From Rhodeus uyekii (lineage: Eukaryota; Chordata; Actinopteri; Cypriniformes; Acheilognathidae): DNA of 64,000 nucleotides. Positions 22,991 to 34,090 of the stretch are shown piece by piece. A program made the translations under genes and the position numbers. The stretch spans positions 705,001 through 769,000 of the forward strand of contig JAWRVZ010000216.1 in the NCBI GenBank assembly GCA_037043235.1, given 5' to 3'. The notes beneath the pieces are model-generated. The model worked only from the letters and a program-made list of their open reading frames with translations. It was not told the DNA's origin and did no database searches. How positions within the stretch are numbered: position 1 is the first letter of the stretch; every line of letters begins with the position of its first letter.

Positions 22991-23700
22991 TTATTCCTGC
23001 TTCTAACACATAAACTTTGAGCACAAAAACAGCTTGGGCTTTTGCATGGCTTTTTGTTTGTGGACTTCTCGTCTGCATTTGATCTTTTGCAGCCTTGTTA
23101 TTTTAAGACAAAAACTTCAGTTTCATTTTAATCATGGTATAGTCTCATGAGACAGACTTTTTAGACAGACTTTGAGTGGTTGCCCCTGTGGCAGCGTTTT
23201 AGGACAATTTGATGTTCAACAAATCATTATAAACTTACTTTTGTGGCTGAGGCAATTCATTTATGTAACAAATGTGTCTTATTATTATTTTATTTTAGCC
23301 GTATATTAAAGATACTTAAATCTCTTGATTGAACTAAGGGCTAATCCTAGCTTAGTCTTAACCCTGTCTGTGAGACCAGGCCTGGGTTTGGGGTTAAGGT
23401 TATTAAGCACCACAATGCTCTAAATATGAGTGGTAAACTTGTAAGTCTGGATCTTTATGAGTAGAAGATGTGTCAGTTAGAAACATGTCAGAATACCACA
23501 ATATTTAAAGGTATTTGGCATTGACATTGTCAGGCTTTTAGGGTTAGGGTTAGGTAAGCTAATGCATAAAACTTAGCGTTAATCAAATGTATATGTGATA
23601 TGTGTAAATAATTGAGTTTGATTTATTTTTATGTGATTGTTTTTTGTTGTTCTTTGATATGAATATTGGTTGTAAATATATTGTGTTCTAGAATAGGTTA
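22991..23700. other. unannotated stretch with a repeat fragment
   Basis: 23320-23395 ('aactaagggctaatcctagc', 'accctgtctgtgagaccagg') matches 61455-61515 and is a dispersed repeat. A short TTAGGG run (23538-23553) is too short for telomeric origin. Otherwise nothing is recognised. Confidence 0.45.
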
Positions 23701-23704
23701 TTCA

Positions 23705-24260
23705 TTTCAAGTTCATAATTTTGTGATTGGTTGTACGTGTGACGTGCACGTCGCTGCGTGGCGGGATGAAGGGAGTTCTCGCGAGAGACTTCATTCACGT
23801 TATAAAGTTAAGTGAAAGAACATCGTGGGTGACCAAGTGTGATTTATAATCAACATATATCACTCCCTTACAGGTATGCACTGTTGGAAAGACAGGTTTG
23901 AGTGTCATGAGTGGTTTATCTAGCATATTCGAGTGTTGTGCGGGTTAAGTGTTTTCAGTATCAACGTGTTCAGTGTCACGGTGTTAGCTCAAATGTACCG
24001 CGATAGCGCGCGCGCGGGCGCGCGCTGACAATGTCGCAACACACAGGAAGTGTTTGTTATATGTGCTTTAATGCTTTCGTTACTCGTTGTTTCTGTTAAG
24101 TGTAAAGCTATGTACTTGTTGTATATCATTTGTGTATGTGTCTGTTTCTGTTGTATTCACGTTATAAAGTTAAGTGAATGAACATCGCGGGTGTGATTTA
24201 TAATCAACATATATCACTCCCTTACAGGAGTATAACATATATAAACAATAAAGTTTACTG
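23705..24260 (+). promoter_or_regulatory. CpG-rich promoter-like island with a direct repeat
   Basis: In order on the plus strand: ATTGG (inverted CCAAT, about 23728), a CpG-dense patch, the palindrome TCTCGCGAGA (23777-23786, the known strong core motif of many vertebrate promoters), TATAAAG (about 23800), and a 75-bp segment 'ttcacgttataaagttaagt' ... 'atatatcactcccttacag' that is repeated at 24155-24228. Between the copies lies a CG-alternating run (24006-24028). An AATAAA signal is at 24246. It could be a gene or lncRNA promoter with an early exon, or an LTR-like piece; no coding sequence follows. Confidence 0.4.
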
Positions 24261-24375
24261 TGGCTTCTTAAGAACACGTCTGATGCACATTCTTGGATCT
24301 TCATTTTCTTGAAGTAGGCTAGAGTTATTCATTTACAGAAAAACATGGTATAAATAAAACTATGTATTAATTTAC

Positions 24376-25110
24376 ATATATTGTTCGTAATTTTACATGG
24401 ATTTGTATGTATTGAATGAAAACAGAAAAGATAATAATAAGGTAATTTTCCTGTATTAAAACTGAAAATTACTGTAATTTGTCATTAATGATATAATCCT
24501 TAGAATAACAGTCAAGTTGTTAAATTTACTGATATTTATTGTAATTTTACATGAATTTGTACGTAATGTATAAAAATAGAAAAATACTGTATAAATAATA
24601 CAGTAAGTTTCTGTATAAAAAAATAAGAATTACTGTAATTTGTCATTAATGATATAATCCTTAAAATAACAGTCAAGTTGTTAAATTTACTGATATTTAT
24701 TGTAATTTTACATGAATTTGTACGTAATGTATAAAAATAGAAAAATACTGTATAAATAATACAGTAATTTTCTGTATAAAAAAATAAGAATTACTGTAAT
24801 TTGTCATTAATGATATAATCCTTAAAATAACAATCAAGTTGTTAATTTACTGATATTTATTGTAATTTTACATGAATTTGTACGTAATGTATAAAAATAG
24901 AAAAATACTGTATAAATAATAGAGTAATTTTCTGTATAAAAAATAATAATTACTGTAATTGGTCATTAATGATATAATCCTTAAAATAACAGTCAAGTTG
25001 TTAATTTACTGATATTTATTGTAATTTTACATAGTTTTAAACATAATTTAGATTTACAAAAAAATACTGTAAAAAATTAGAGTTATTTTCTGTAAAATTA
25101 GGATTTTTTT
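24376..25110 (+). repeat. tandem array, about 162-bp unit, about 4.5 copies
   Basis: The motif 'gtaattttacatgaatttgt' starts at about 24540, 24702, 24866 and (diverged) 25020, with a further diverged copy at 24386, so the period is 154-163 bp. Each unit carries 'aatactgtataaataataca' and 'tgtcattaatgatataatcc'. The last unit closes with TTTTTTTTACAGTGTA, the same terminal motif as the MITE at 18005, suggesting that the array sits inside a larger CACTGTA-type element. Confidence 0.9.
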
Positions 25111-26224
25111 TTACAGTGTATGTATACATGTAAATATGTTTGTGTGTGTGTGTGTGATCTTTCAATAATATAAAAGACACATTTTTATGTTCACAGTTCT
25201 GATGCAGCTAATGATCATCATGTGCAGGTAAACATAACATTACAAAAAGTATTTTAAGTATTTTATTTTTTTATTTTTTATTTTGCTTTTTGTTTATTCT
25301 TTTATTTATTTATATTTTCATATAAATAATTATTAATAATTATCTTTTTATTAGCCTCACATGAAACCCTCGTAAGGGATCACTAGTAATTTATTTAACA
25401 GCCATATATGAGAGTATTTTTGGAAAAATAAATAGGCAAGCTTTTTTGTGTGTGAATAAGGGAACATTTCAAGTTGATGTAAGTTGATATAAGTCATGTA
25501 AGACAGAAAAAGCGAGAAATGTAATTAAAATAACACCAACAGACCTTGAGACTGTAAAATTATGTCTACAGGGAACTACCCACTCAAATACCATATGTAA
25601 ACACAATTACATGCAAACTCAAATTTCATTCATTTGGGCACTGCTGCAGCATTTTTCACATCAGAGCCAAGGACACAGTCTGCACACTGCAAACACACAA
25701 ACACTGTGAGCTATGTTTAGCGCCAAGCCAGAGTCCTGGATAAATAACATATTGTGAAGTTAAGATGAACTAAACACGAGTCATGTGTTTTTACATAGAT
25801 TTCACGTTACAGCATTTGAGTGTGTTTGTGATTATTATCATAATCAGTGGATGTATCTATGAAACAGGAAGAGCAAATATAGGTCAGTGTGAAATCCCAA
25901 TGTTCTGCCAACATCTTCAAGACACACACACACACACACATGCTCACACATACACACACACACTGCCCTCTAGGCACTCCTGCCTGTCAGATGAGAAGGA
26001 CCCCTTGACATTTGTGCCTCTATTAGAAAGGTCAACCTTTAATTACGTGAAATGCCAGCAAGCAAGCACCTGCAGAAATACACCCGACATGATCTGTGAT
26101 GTGTGTGTGCGTGGTCTTATGGGGAAGACAAGTGTTCTAGAGAACCTTGGTATTGATGTGCTAAAGAGAGCCTTATTCAACAAGTCTCACTCTCTCTGAA
26201 TTAATCATCTACAATTGGTTTTGT
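25111..26224. other. unannotated stretch
   Basis: No gene is recognised. Low-complexity T-rich DNA (25255-25330) and a CA-rich tract (25921-25970). The frame 25783-26199 crosses the CA tract and looks random. Confidence 0.4.
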
Positions 26225-26400
26225 CCAGATAAATTCAGCACCTTTTGACCAAATTCAGACATGCGAAACAACATTCAACATCTCTTATCCAGATTCAGAA
26301 AGTCTGGACAGAATTCAGCAGCAGCAAACTGAATTTAGCAGCTCTGAACAAATTTTAGCATCATTATATTAAGAAAAAGCTTTTAGCATCACTTTATATA
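26225..26400 (+). repeat. degenerate short tandem repeat (AATTCAGCA-like)
   Basis: The motif (A)ATTCAGCA/AATTTTAGCATC recurs irregularly about ten times. Confidence 0.55.
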
Positions 26401-26439
26401 CTACCAGTGAGATTTTTGATTTAAAATAAATTCATACTT

Positions 26440-27185
26440 TTATTCGATCAACAGTAAAGATATTTATAATGTTACTATATTTATTTCTATCCTTCAAAAC
26501 AAAAATCATAGTGTCCTCAAAAACAGTAAGTCTGTGACTGAAGACTTGAGTAACGGCTGCTGAAAAAACAGCTGTGCCATCATAAGAATAAAGGCCCGTC
26601 CACACAGAGACGCGTTTCACTGTATACGTATACATTTTTTATCGTATTGGCGTTTCGTCCACACGGATCCGGTGTTTTGGGAGACTGAAACCGCTATTTT
26701 TTGAGACCGGGTCCTAAAGTGGATAGATCTGAGAACGACACCCTTGCGGTTTCGTGTGTACAGCCAATCCGTATATTTTGTGAAACGATGATGTCATCAC
26801 ATCACGTGTCGGCTGCGTCACTGCATCACTGCGTCGTTAAGTGCATGCCCAAAGTCTTCTTCTCTGTGTACAGTGTATATCTGTGGCAGAATTACAGCGC
26901 CCCATACTGGTTTGGCATATATACTACACCATTTTCAGTCGGTTTTAGGGGTTTCGTGTGTACGCTATTTCTTGAGACGACGCTGTGTTTACGGAATTTT
27001 TTTTTGAATGAGGAAAAAAAGAAGAAGATCAGATAGAGAATGCACCAGCTTCGTGTGGACGTGGACTAAATTACATTTTGAAATAAATTAAAATAGAAGA
27101 GAGTTATTGAGTTAAAATGTCACAATGTTACTGTTTTTACTGTATTTTTGACCAAATAAATTGGTGAGCATAAAATCTTACTAAC
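26440..27185. mobile_element. fold-back MITE fragment interrupted by the element at 26592
   Basis: 26440-26591 ('cgatcaacagtaaagatatt') and 27070-27180 ('tgtttttactgtatttttga', 'ccaaataaattggtgagcat') are the two sides of the same fold-back family found at 19.3-21.5 kb, separated by an inserted element. Confidence 0.6.
26592..27066. mobile_element. Harbinger-like short element (GGCCCGTCCACAC ends), TAA duplication
   Basis: Left end AGGCCCGTCCACACAGAGACG; the right end in reverse complement is GTCCACGTCCACACGAAGC. TAA is present on both sides (26589-26591, 27067-27069), the target preference of PIF/Harbinger elements. About 475 bp, non-coding. The frame 26701-27036 lies inside it and is not a gene. 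Confidence 0.7.
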
Positions 27186-27274
27186 TAATAGTGTAATGCA
27201 ATATAAATATCAATGCTAAGGACAAATTCTTAATGATGCATCCAACACACACACACACTGTCACAGTCTGGTCG

Positions 27275-27410
27275 CGTCTGTCAGTGTTGCCAGATTGGGC
27301 GGGTTCCCACCCAATTGGGCTCCTTTTGGTCTCGTCCGACCGGAAAAAAATGCATTGGGCTGGTTGATAAAAATTGGGCTGGTTTTTGAATGAAAACCCA
27401 CCCATATTTC
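27275..27410. mobile_element. CAGTGTTGCCAGATTGGG-type repeat
   Basis: Starts CAGTGTTGCCAGATTGGG and continues with several TTGGGCTGGTT repeats. The same tip bounds the tiny insert at 35876-35953, where it forms an inverted pair. CAGTG-like tips suggest hAT. Confidence 0.55.
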
Positions 27411-29564
27411 ATATATAAATGCATATAAATTCCATTAAAACAAGCTTAACAACCCCCCCCCCCCCCTCGTGTATAAATGCCCTCCTGTGTTCCCATGTCT
27501 TTGTCTCTTGTTGACGTTATGTTGGATGACGTTGCATGTGTGTACATCCCGTCCCCATTATGTGCTGTTTGAGTTTTCCCATTTTTAATAGTATTTAATT
27601 GTTAATTTTAATAATATTTAATAGTATTTTTGTTTGGATCCTGTTCTCCCTGTCTTCCCCTCTGCATCGCACACGCTCCATTAAGCTAACACACACGAAC
27701 ACAAACACACACACACACACACACACACGCACGCTTTAAATACTTATTATACTTGTAGTCTTATTATACTTGTTTTAAACATACAACTATTTTTTCCTAT
27801 AGTAAATTTAAAAAAGAATGAAATGTAAACAAACACATAACTATATAGGTCACTGAATAATTATGTCTTTATTTTTCTCTGTGGCCATTATTGGTTTAAG
27901 CACTTTCTTTATTGAAATGTCAAACAGGCTTTAAAAAACGTCTTTCTGCTGCCTGTCTCACTGTAGACACAATGACAATGAAAGCTTTTGACCTGACGTC
28001 CTGTGTTGTCACAAAGATCGCATATTGTACTCATTTGAAAAGGTCAATGTTTGCGATAGAGGTGGGAAATGTAATCACACACACACACAGTAACAGGACA
28101 GGGTACAGGGTGTCAAATGCTCTCTGATATTTACCCCTGCACCTTATTGAGTGTGTGTGTGTTAAAACATGCTGGGTTGGCGTGGCTATTGACACAGCTG
28201 GCTGAACGGAAAATATTGCTTAACATGAAATCTTAGGAAATCTGTGAGGTGAAAATGAGCAGAGAGAGAAAGAAAAGAAAGCAAACTGAGATAAAGAAAG
28301 AGCAAAACGTGTTTCTTTCAGACACACACAGACTCCATATGGTATAAATTCACTATTAATGCACATCAAACACGCCGTTTCACTTATACCTCCTTATGTT
28401 TGGAGCCACTGTTGTATTTACAATACTACTAATACATTATAACATTTTCTAAACAATGTGACTTGTGCTTTTCTGGTATTTTTTCTGTTCTATTACAGAT
28501 GAAAACACACTTCTCCACAAAACGATAATTGGAAATGTAGCGATATTTCTATAAAATGTGAATGTAGCAACATTTCATTACTATTATTGTTGCACAGAAA
28601 CATATTAAATGTTAGTTATTGGGACTAAAAGGCTAATGATCCTTCACTTTTGAAAATAACATACTCTAAATTCTACCATAAACCTAACCGACAAACATGA
28701 GATAAAGACACATTTCCTGACCATGCTATTATTTTATCCAATAATGTGACTTGTGCTTCATGTACCCAAACAGTAATCCAATTGCAATGCTGTACCCAGC
28801 CTGGTGAGCCAGTAAGCAAGTTTACCATGTTAGAAATACATAAATATGTGATGACAATTTTAAATGTGTTCAGTTTACAAATTATGCACTATGGTAAAAG
28901 TGTTTTGAGGTCATAACCTAGAGCTGGCTTAGGAACTTGACAAAAATAAGTCTTTGCAGGGTCAGATTTAAATATTTTACATATGATTAAAAATCAAAAA
29001 TGATGTAAAAAAGAATAAAAGGTGTTTTAATGCCACTATAGTGCTCATTTCAGCTGGAAACTGCAATTAATTGTATGCATAGGTACGATTTTTTGGAGTT
29101 TAATTGTAGCTAGAGGCACGTTTTTCCAGTGAACCTATGTTGAGAAGAGAACACACACATACAACATGGTCTGGTGGCTCAAGATGTGTGTGTTTTTGTC
29201 TGGAAGTGATAAAGATGATGTTTTTCAGTTGAAGAACAGGGCACTGACCTGCGGTATACACACACTGTTCCAGGAAAAGAAGTGGGAAGGCGTATTCACA
29301 TTCGGTCATAGTCTTAAGATGAGGGCCATTTTGCTAATGAAAAACATATTTTCAGCATCCCCATTACAGACGCAAGGAGCCCTTTTAACAATAATGCACT
29401 TATTTAAGAATAATCTGCCTCTCTTAGTCCATTAGTTCTGTTGTATATGACTTTTGATGCGTTTTAATTAAGCAACCAACATCAATACTAACATCAACTG
29501 ATTATTTGGGACACACTGTATCTAAATTTGAACTAAATGGCTTAATGCACATGTAACAAAGTTA
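27411..29564. other. unannotated stretch
   Basis: No gene is recognised. It holds a C-run (27453-27466), a CA tract (27706-27728) and a 'ttcagctggaaactgcaatt' patch (29050-29070) also seen at 31797 and 38043 in the other orientation. Open frames at 29100-29435 show no domain. Confidence 0.4.
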
Positions 29565-29690
29565 GTAGTTCGGGGAAGAAGGAGGCAGGAACCAGTGAAC
29601 ATTGAAACACTTTAATTCCAAATAAAACAACAACAAAATAAAAGTAATGGCGGAAGCCCCTCACGGAATGACTGTCGCCCACAACTGCCA
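29565..29690. repeat. LTR-like fragment, copy of 335-480
   Basis: 'gttcggggaagaaggaggca', 'aaccagtgaacattgaaaca', an AACAACAAAATAAAA run and 'taatggcggaagcccctcac' match the block at the start of the window. Confidence 0.55.
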
Positions 29691-29694
29691 CATA

Positions 29695-30832
29695 GCAGTT
29701 GCTTCAAAGCATTTAGGGGTTGGTCCTGCTCAAGACAATCTCCTGAACTCCAAACTGAATGTCAGAATGGGAAAGAAAGGTGATTTAAGCAATTTTGAGC
29801 GTGGCATGGTTGTTGGTGCCAGACGGGCCGGTCTGAGTATTTCACAATCTGCTCAGTTACTGGGATTTTCACGTACAACCATTTCTAGGGTTTACAAAGA
29901 ATGGTGTGAAAAGGGAAAAACATCCAGTATGCAGCAGTCCTGTGGGAGAAAATGTCTTGTTGATGCCAGAGGTCAGAGGAGAATGAGCGACTGATTCAAG
30001 CGGATAGAAGAGCAACTTTGACTGAAATAACCACTTACTTCACCGTTACAACCGAGGTTTGCAGCAAAGCATTTGTGAATCCACAACACGCACAACCTTG
30101 AGGCTACAACAGCAGAAGACCCCACCGGGTACCAATCATCTCCACTACAAATAGGAAAAAGAGGCTACAATTTGCACAAGCTCATCAAAATTGGACAGTT
30201 GAAGACTGGAAAAATGTTGCCTGTTCTGATGAGTCTTGATTTCTGTTGAGACATTCAGATGGTAGAGTCAGAATTTGGTGTAAACAGAATGAGAACATGG
30301 ATCCATCATGCCTAGTTACCACTGTTCAGGCTGGTGGTGGTGGTGGTGGTGTAATGATGATTTTATTGGCACACTTTAGGCCCCTTAGTGCCAATTGGGC
30401 ATCGTTTAAATGCCATGGCCTACCTGAGCATTGTTTCTGACCATGTCCATCCTTTAATGACCACCATGTACCCATCCTCTGATGCTACTTCCAACAAGAT
30501 AATGCATCATATCACAAAGCTCGAATCATTTCAAATTGGTTTCTTGAACATGACAATGAGTTCACTGCACTAAAATGGCCCCACAGTCACCAGATCTCAA
30601 CCCAATAGAGCATATTTGGGATTTGGTGGAACGGGAGCTTCGTGCCCTGGATGTGCGTCCCACAAATCTCCATCAACTGCAAGATGCTCCAATCAATATG
30701 GGCCAACATTTCTAAAGAATGCTTTCAGCACCTTGTTGAATCAATGCCACGTAGAGTTAAGGCAGTTGTGAAGGTGAAAGGGGGTCAAACACTGTATTAG
30801 TATACTGTTCCTAATAATCCTTTAGGTGAGTG
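29695..30832 (+). pseudogene. Tc1-like transposase pseudogene, near full length
   Basis: From ATG 29768 the frame reads KKGDLSNFERGMVVGARRAG, SISQSAQLLGFSRTTISRVY and on to DARGQRRMSD, the paired-type helix-turn-helix DNA-binding part of a Tc1-like transposase, before a stop at 29992. Later blocks in other frames include NWTVEDWKNVACSDES-like text near 30190-30235 (catalytic Asp region) and SPDLNPIEHIWDLVERELR at 30590-30645 (catalytic Glu region). The right end 'gttcctaataatcctttagg' + TGAGTGTA is a family terminus. The left inverted end appears lost to the adjacent LTR-like fragment. Shorter open frames at 30246-30573 are pieces of it. Inactive, but the best preserved of the Tc1 fossils here. 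Confidence 0.85.
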
Positions 30833-30837
30833 TATAT

Positions 30838-31062
30838 TCTATCGCCCCCAAACCTACCCATCACTGAAACATTTCTGCTATTTTGTATTTTCTAAAAAAA
30901 TCATTCAGTATGATTTATAATTTTCCTCATGGGGACCAAAAAAAGGTGAAAATGCACAAGGTTAAAATTCACCAGTATTGTTACACTTGTGTATACATTT
31001 GTCCCCATAACATAAGGAATGCCAGGACCGCACACACATATATACCAGCACACACACTTATG
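30838..31062 (+). repeat. GGGGACC interspersed repeat
   Basis: 'tctatcgcccccaaacctac', 'atcactgaaacatttctgct', 'ttcctcatggggaccaaaaa' and 'catttgtccccataacataa' lead into CACACA text. The same module order occurs at 35458-35650 and, shorter, at 11330; an inverse piece is at 56140. Confidence 0.7.
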
Positions 31063-31456
31063 CATGCTAGATGCTACACTGTGCCCTGTTTACACTTTCT
31101 AATAACATGCGTCTTGAATGCGTCTTCTGTGACCATGTGTGACAACTCATTGTGTAAAACATCAGCAATCAAGTTCAATAATGTGCAGCTGTTCTGAGAA
31201 ACAGGAAGTACTCTATGTGCAACCATTTATGATTCAGCTTGATGATTGTCAAATCCTATAGTTTGCCAAATCCCAAAATGCAACAGATTGTGGGAACCGG
31301 CACCATAACTTTATACCTTATAGTGTCCTGTACATTTTGTACCGCCAAAGTGAATACACCACGCTATATTCATACTACATACTGAGTGAACGGATCTTAA
31401 ATGTTCCATGAGTCTTATAGTATTCAAGAGAGAACTACTGAGACCTGTATATATAC

Positions 31457-31461
<5 letters not shown>
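31063..31461. other. unannotated stretch
   Basis: No feature is recognised. Confidence 0.4.

Positions 31462-31494
<33 letters not shown>
31462..31494 (+). repeat. (TG)n microsatellite
   Basis: Perfect 33-bp TG run. Confidence 0.95.
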
Positions 31495-31497
<3 letters not shown>

Positions 31498-31572
31498 GGT
31501 TTGATTACACTAGTATCTAAGGACACACAGTGGAGCAGTGCCAGACAGGAAGAGGTCCAGCGCTGGGGAGTC

Positions 31573-31578
<6 letters not shown>

Positions 31579-31645
<67 letters not shown>
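31579..31645 (+). repeat. (GA)n microsatellite
   Basis: Perfect 67-bp GA run. Open frames rich in Arg-Glu or Ser-Leu across it are artefacts. Confidence 0.97.
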
Positions 31646-31648
<3 letters not shown>

Positions 31649-31794
31649 TGAGAATTGTGAACAGAAGGCAAGGGAAACTTCACCAATCTATTCTGAAGCT
31701 ATTATCTTCTATTTCACACTTGGTTCAATTGCAACATAGGCTCATAGGAAAAGTGTGTTTCTACCTACATTTTTGCAAAACTTAAAAAATGTTT

Positions 31795-31985
31795 AAACTG
31801 CAGTTTCCAGCTGAAATAGAAACTAGTGAAAGTAAAACACGAACAAATTGTATGCCACAAAATTATTGATTAAGTTTTTTATGGTTTGCATATCTTTCCT
31901 GTAGCTTAAACAGTACAGTGGTTACAGTAAAGTTTGGCGCTTGCAACATCAAGGTCATGGGTTCGATTCCCAGGGAAAGCAAGAC
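31795..31985 (+). repeat. tRNA-derived SINE head and flank
   Basis: 31894-31983 reads CTTTCCTGTAGCTTAAACAG ... TGGGTTCGATTCCCAGGGAA, with tRNA-like boxes A and B on the plus strand. The preceding 31795-31845 ('gcagtttccagctgaaatag') is shared with 38043-38090. Not a functional tRNA: the stems do not close. Confidence 0.75.
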
Positions 31986-32423
31986 TGTTACAAAACAGAC
32001 TGTTAAAACTGTTACGAAACAGGCATGTTTGTCCATTGAACCTGGACAGTTCAGTTGCCAAACCTGAATTTGATCTCATCCTGCTGGTCTTTTGAACATT
32101 GTACATTTGGGTATGATATGTTGTTTGTTTGTCTTGCAGAAAATACAAAGAATGTAAGCTTTTCTATGAGACAAGGGGGTCAAGAAGCACTGAGTTATAC
32201 AATGCATAATACTATAAGGCTGAACGTAAATTAAAGATGCAAAGATGCAAAATTACAACTCACACTCCACTAGGGCGTCTAACAGAAACTTATTTTTTAT
32301 ATATATTTTTAGGTAATTATTTTGTAAAAATTATTTAAGTGTACTAAATTTTAGCAATGTTGTGTAGGCCATGTTGCTATTATTAAAACTAAATATTAAA
32401 AACAATTTAAGCATGAGGTTTTA

Positions 32424-32545
32424 AATGTATGCATTTGTCAGACGCTTTTATCCAAAACGTATTGCATTCAAGTTACACACTGAGATACTAATCAGTTCTT
32501 GCTTTCCCTGGCAATTGAACCCATGACCTTGGTGTTGCAAGCAGC
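32424..32545 (-). repeat. tRNA-derived SINE, truncated
   Basis: Contains 'cagacgcttttatccaaaac' and 'cttgctttccctggcaattg', body and box-B region of the family at 11112. Confidence 0.75.
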
Positions 32546-32814
32546 ATATTCTATTCTACACTGTGAGCGATCATTGTGTTTGCAATGTTGGAGAATATAA
32601 TTAATGGTTTGTATGGAGAATGGAAGGTGTTTTTTATTGTATACTGGTAAATCTCTGCTGTTAGTTGGTGCACATATGCCTTTTGTTGTTAGCAAACATA
32701 TATAGTGTATGTACATTTTTATAGCATGCCGATCGCTTCAACAGACAAATCACCATATTGGCTGTTGGTTATCTCAATCCTCAGTTATCTCTATGCTTTT
32801 TTGCAACCCCCGAG

Positions 32815-32842
32815 GCCGTCGAGCTAAACGGATTCCACTGTA
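32815..32842. mobile_element. isolated pogo/mariner-type terminus
   Basis: 'cgagctaaacggattccact' followed by GTA is in reverse complement a TACAGTGGAATCCG end. The partner end is not found. Confidence 0.35.
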
Positions 32843-32914
32843 TTTGCTAAATTGTATATATTAATTATTCTCAATAAAGTTTGTTGCCCGGTAAACTCCT
32901 GTTTAGTTACTGTA

Positions 32915-32948
32915 ATGTGTCTCACACACACACACACACACACACACT
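32915..32948 (+). repeat. (CA)n tract
   Basis: About 30 bp CA run. Confidence 0.9.
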
Positions 32949-32974
32949 CACAAGCCTAATCTTGACCTCTGGTT

Positions 32975-33450
32975 TTGCTACTTTAATCTGATTGGTCCAT
33001 GATGACCTCGTTGGCATGATCCCTCCTCCACCGTGAACAGAATGGTTACATTTCAGATTAAATCAATCAGTCAAAGGATGTCTCTTCTCAGTTCCTCACC
33101 CGTCAGCCCTGCTCATCCGTATATTGTGCTGATAGCAGCCATTACGACAGATTGCAGGTCAAACTCCTCTGGCGACGACTGCGTCTCATTAATCGCTCAC
33201 ACTCTGTGAGGAATGTGATTAAATGTGATGGTTGCAGCTCACGAACCGTGACTTACATGAAAGTTCACAAGTGCGCATGTTTGTTTGGGTTTCATATTTT
33301 GACACAGATTTGCACCAGAGGGGCGGAAAAACCTTGACCCTGACCTTTCATCGCCCGAGCAAAAATCTGATAATTAGTTCATCTGGCTAAAGCTATTAAG
33401 GTGCCTGGGGTAGAACAATTCTTAAGCAAGCTCATATTTGTTAATTGCTA
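32975..33450. promoter_or_regulatory. candidate conserved non-coding block with receptor half-sites
   Basis: Unlike its surroundings this stretch is balanced in composition and free of repeat marks. It contains several nuclear-receptor half-sites: AGGTCA at 33155-33160, AGTTCA within 'gaaagttcacaag' (about 33260), and TGACCCTGACCT at 33335-33346, in reverse complement AGGTCAGGGTCA, two half-sites with no spacer. It lies about 17 kb upstream of the rara exon. Function is inferred only. Confidence 0.3.
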
Positions 33451-33714
33451 ATGTTAATTTAGGAGAAAAAAAGAGCTTCAGTTCTGAAATGTGATTAGAT
33501 GAGGCAAATCACTTTTCAATAACTGATCTAACACCATCTAAATTCTACATTAATATGGGAAGTATAAAATATCAGCTAGAGTTTCTTAATGATCTACATT
33601 TTGAATCCGACATATGAAATAAGAGAAAAATCTTCTTCTTTTTCTTTTTTAAATTTGGAGAGCAGTTAATCATGGAAGCTTGCTTCTGCCACTGAATAAA
33701 AAATAAAAAGCTAA
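33451..33714. other. unannotated stretch
   Basis: No feature is recognised. Confidence 0.4.
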
Positions 33715-34075
33715 TTTTCTCAGCTTTCTAAGCTTTTCTCAGAATTGCAAATTAAGCCAGAATTGTGTTATATATAGTCGCAATAGCAGTAAAGTCAGAA
33801 TTGTGCAGAAAATCAGCCTTTTTTCACTCAGAATTGAACTTCATACCTCGTAATTGAGAGTTTATGTCACAAATTCTGAGAAAATAAGTCAGAATTGCCA
33901 GAAATAAACTCGCAGTTGCTAGGAAATTTATACCCTAGCAATTCAAATTCAAAACTCAAAGTTATAAACTTCAAAGTTTATAGCTCACATATCTGACCAT
34001 ATAACTCTCAACTGGGAGTTTATTTCACAAAGTTGTGAGCAAAAAAAAAAAAAGACTTTATTTATTTATTTTTTT
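33715..34075 (+). repeat. degenerate minisatellite (AGTCAGAATTGC-like units)
   Basis: Irregular repeats of (A)GTCAGAATTG, AATTGCCAGAAATAAACTC and CTCAGAATTG with runs of A. This degenerate array type is frequent in cyprinids. It ends in a T-rich stretch and a short GGT run (34076-34090). Confidence 0.65.
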
Positions 34076-34090
34076 TGGTGGTGGTGGTGG

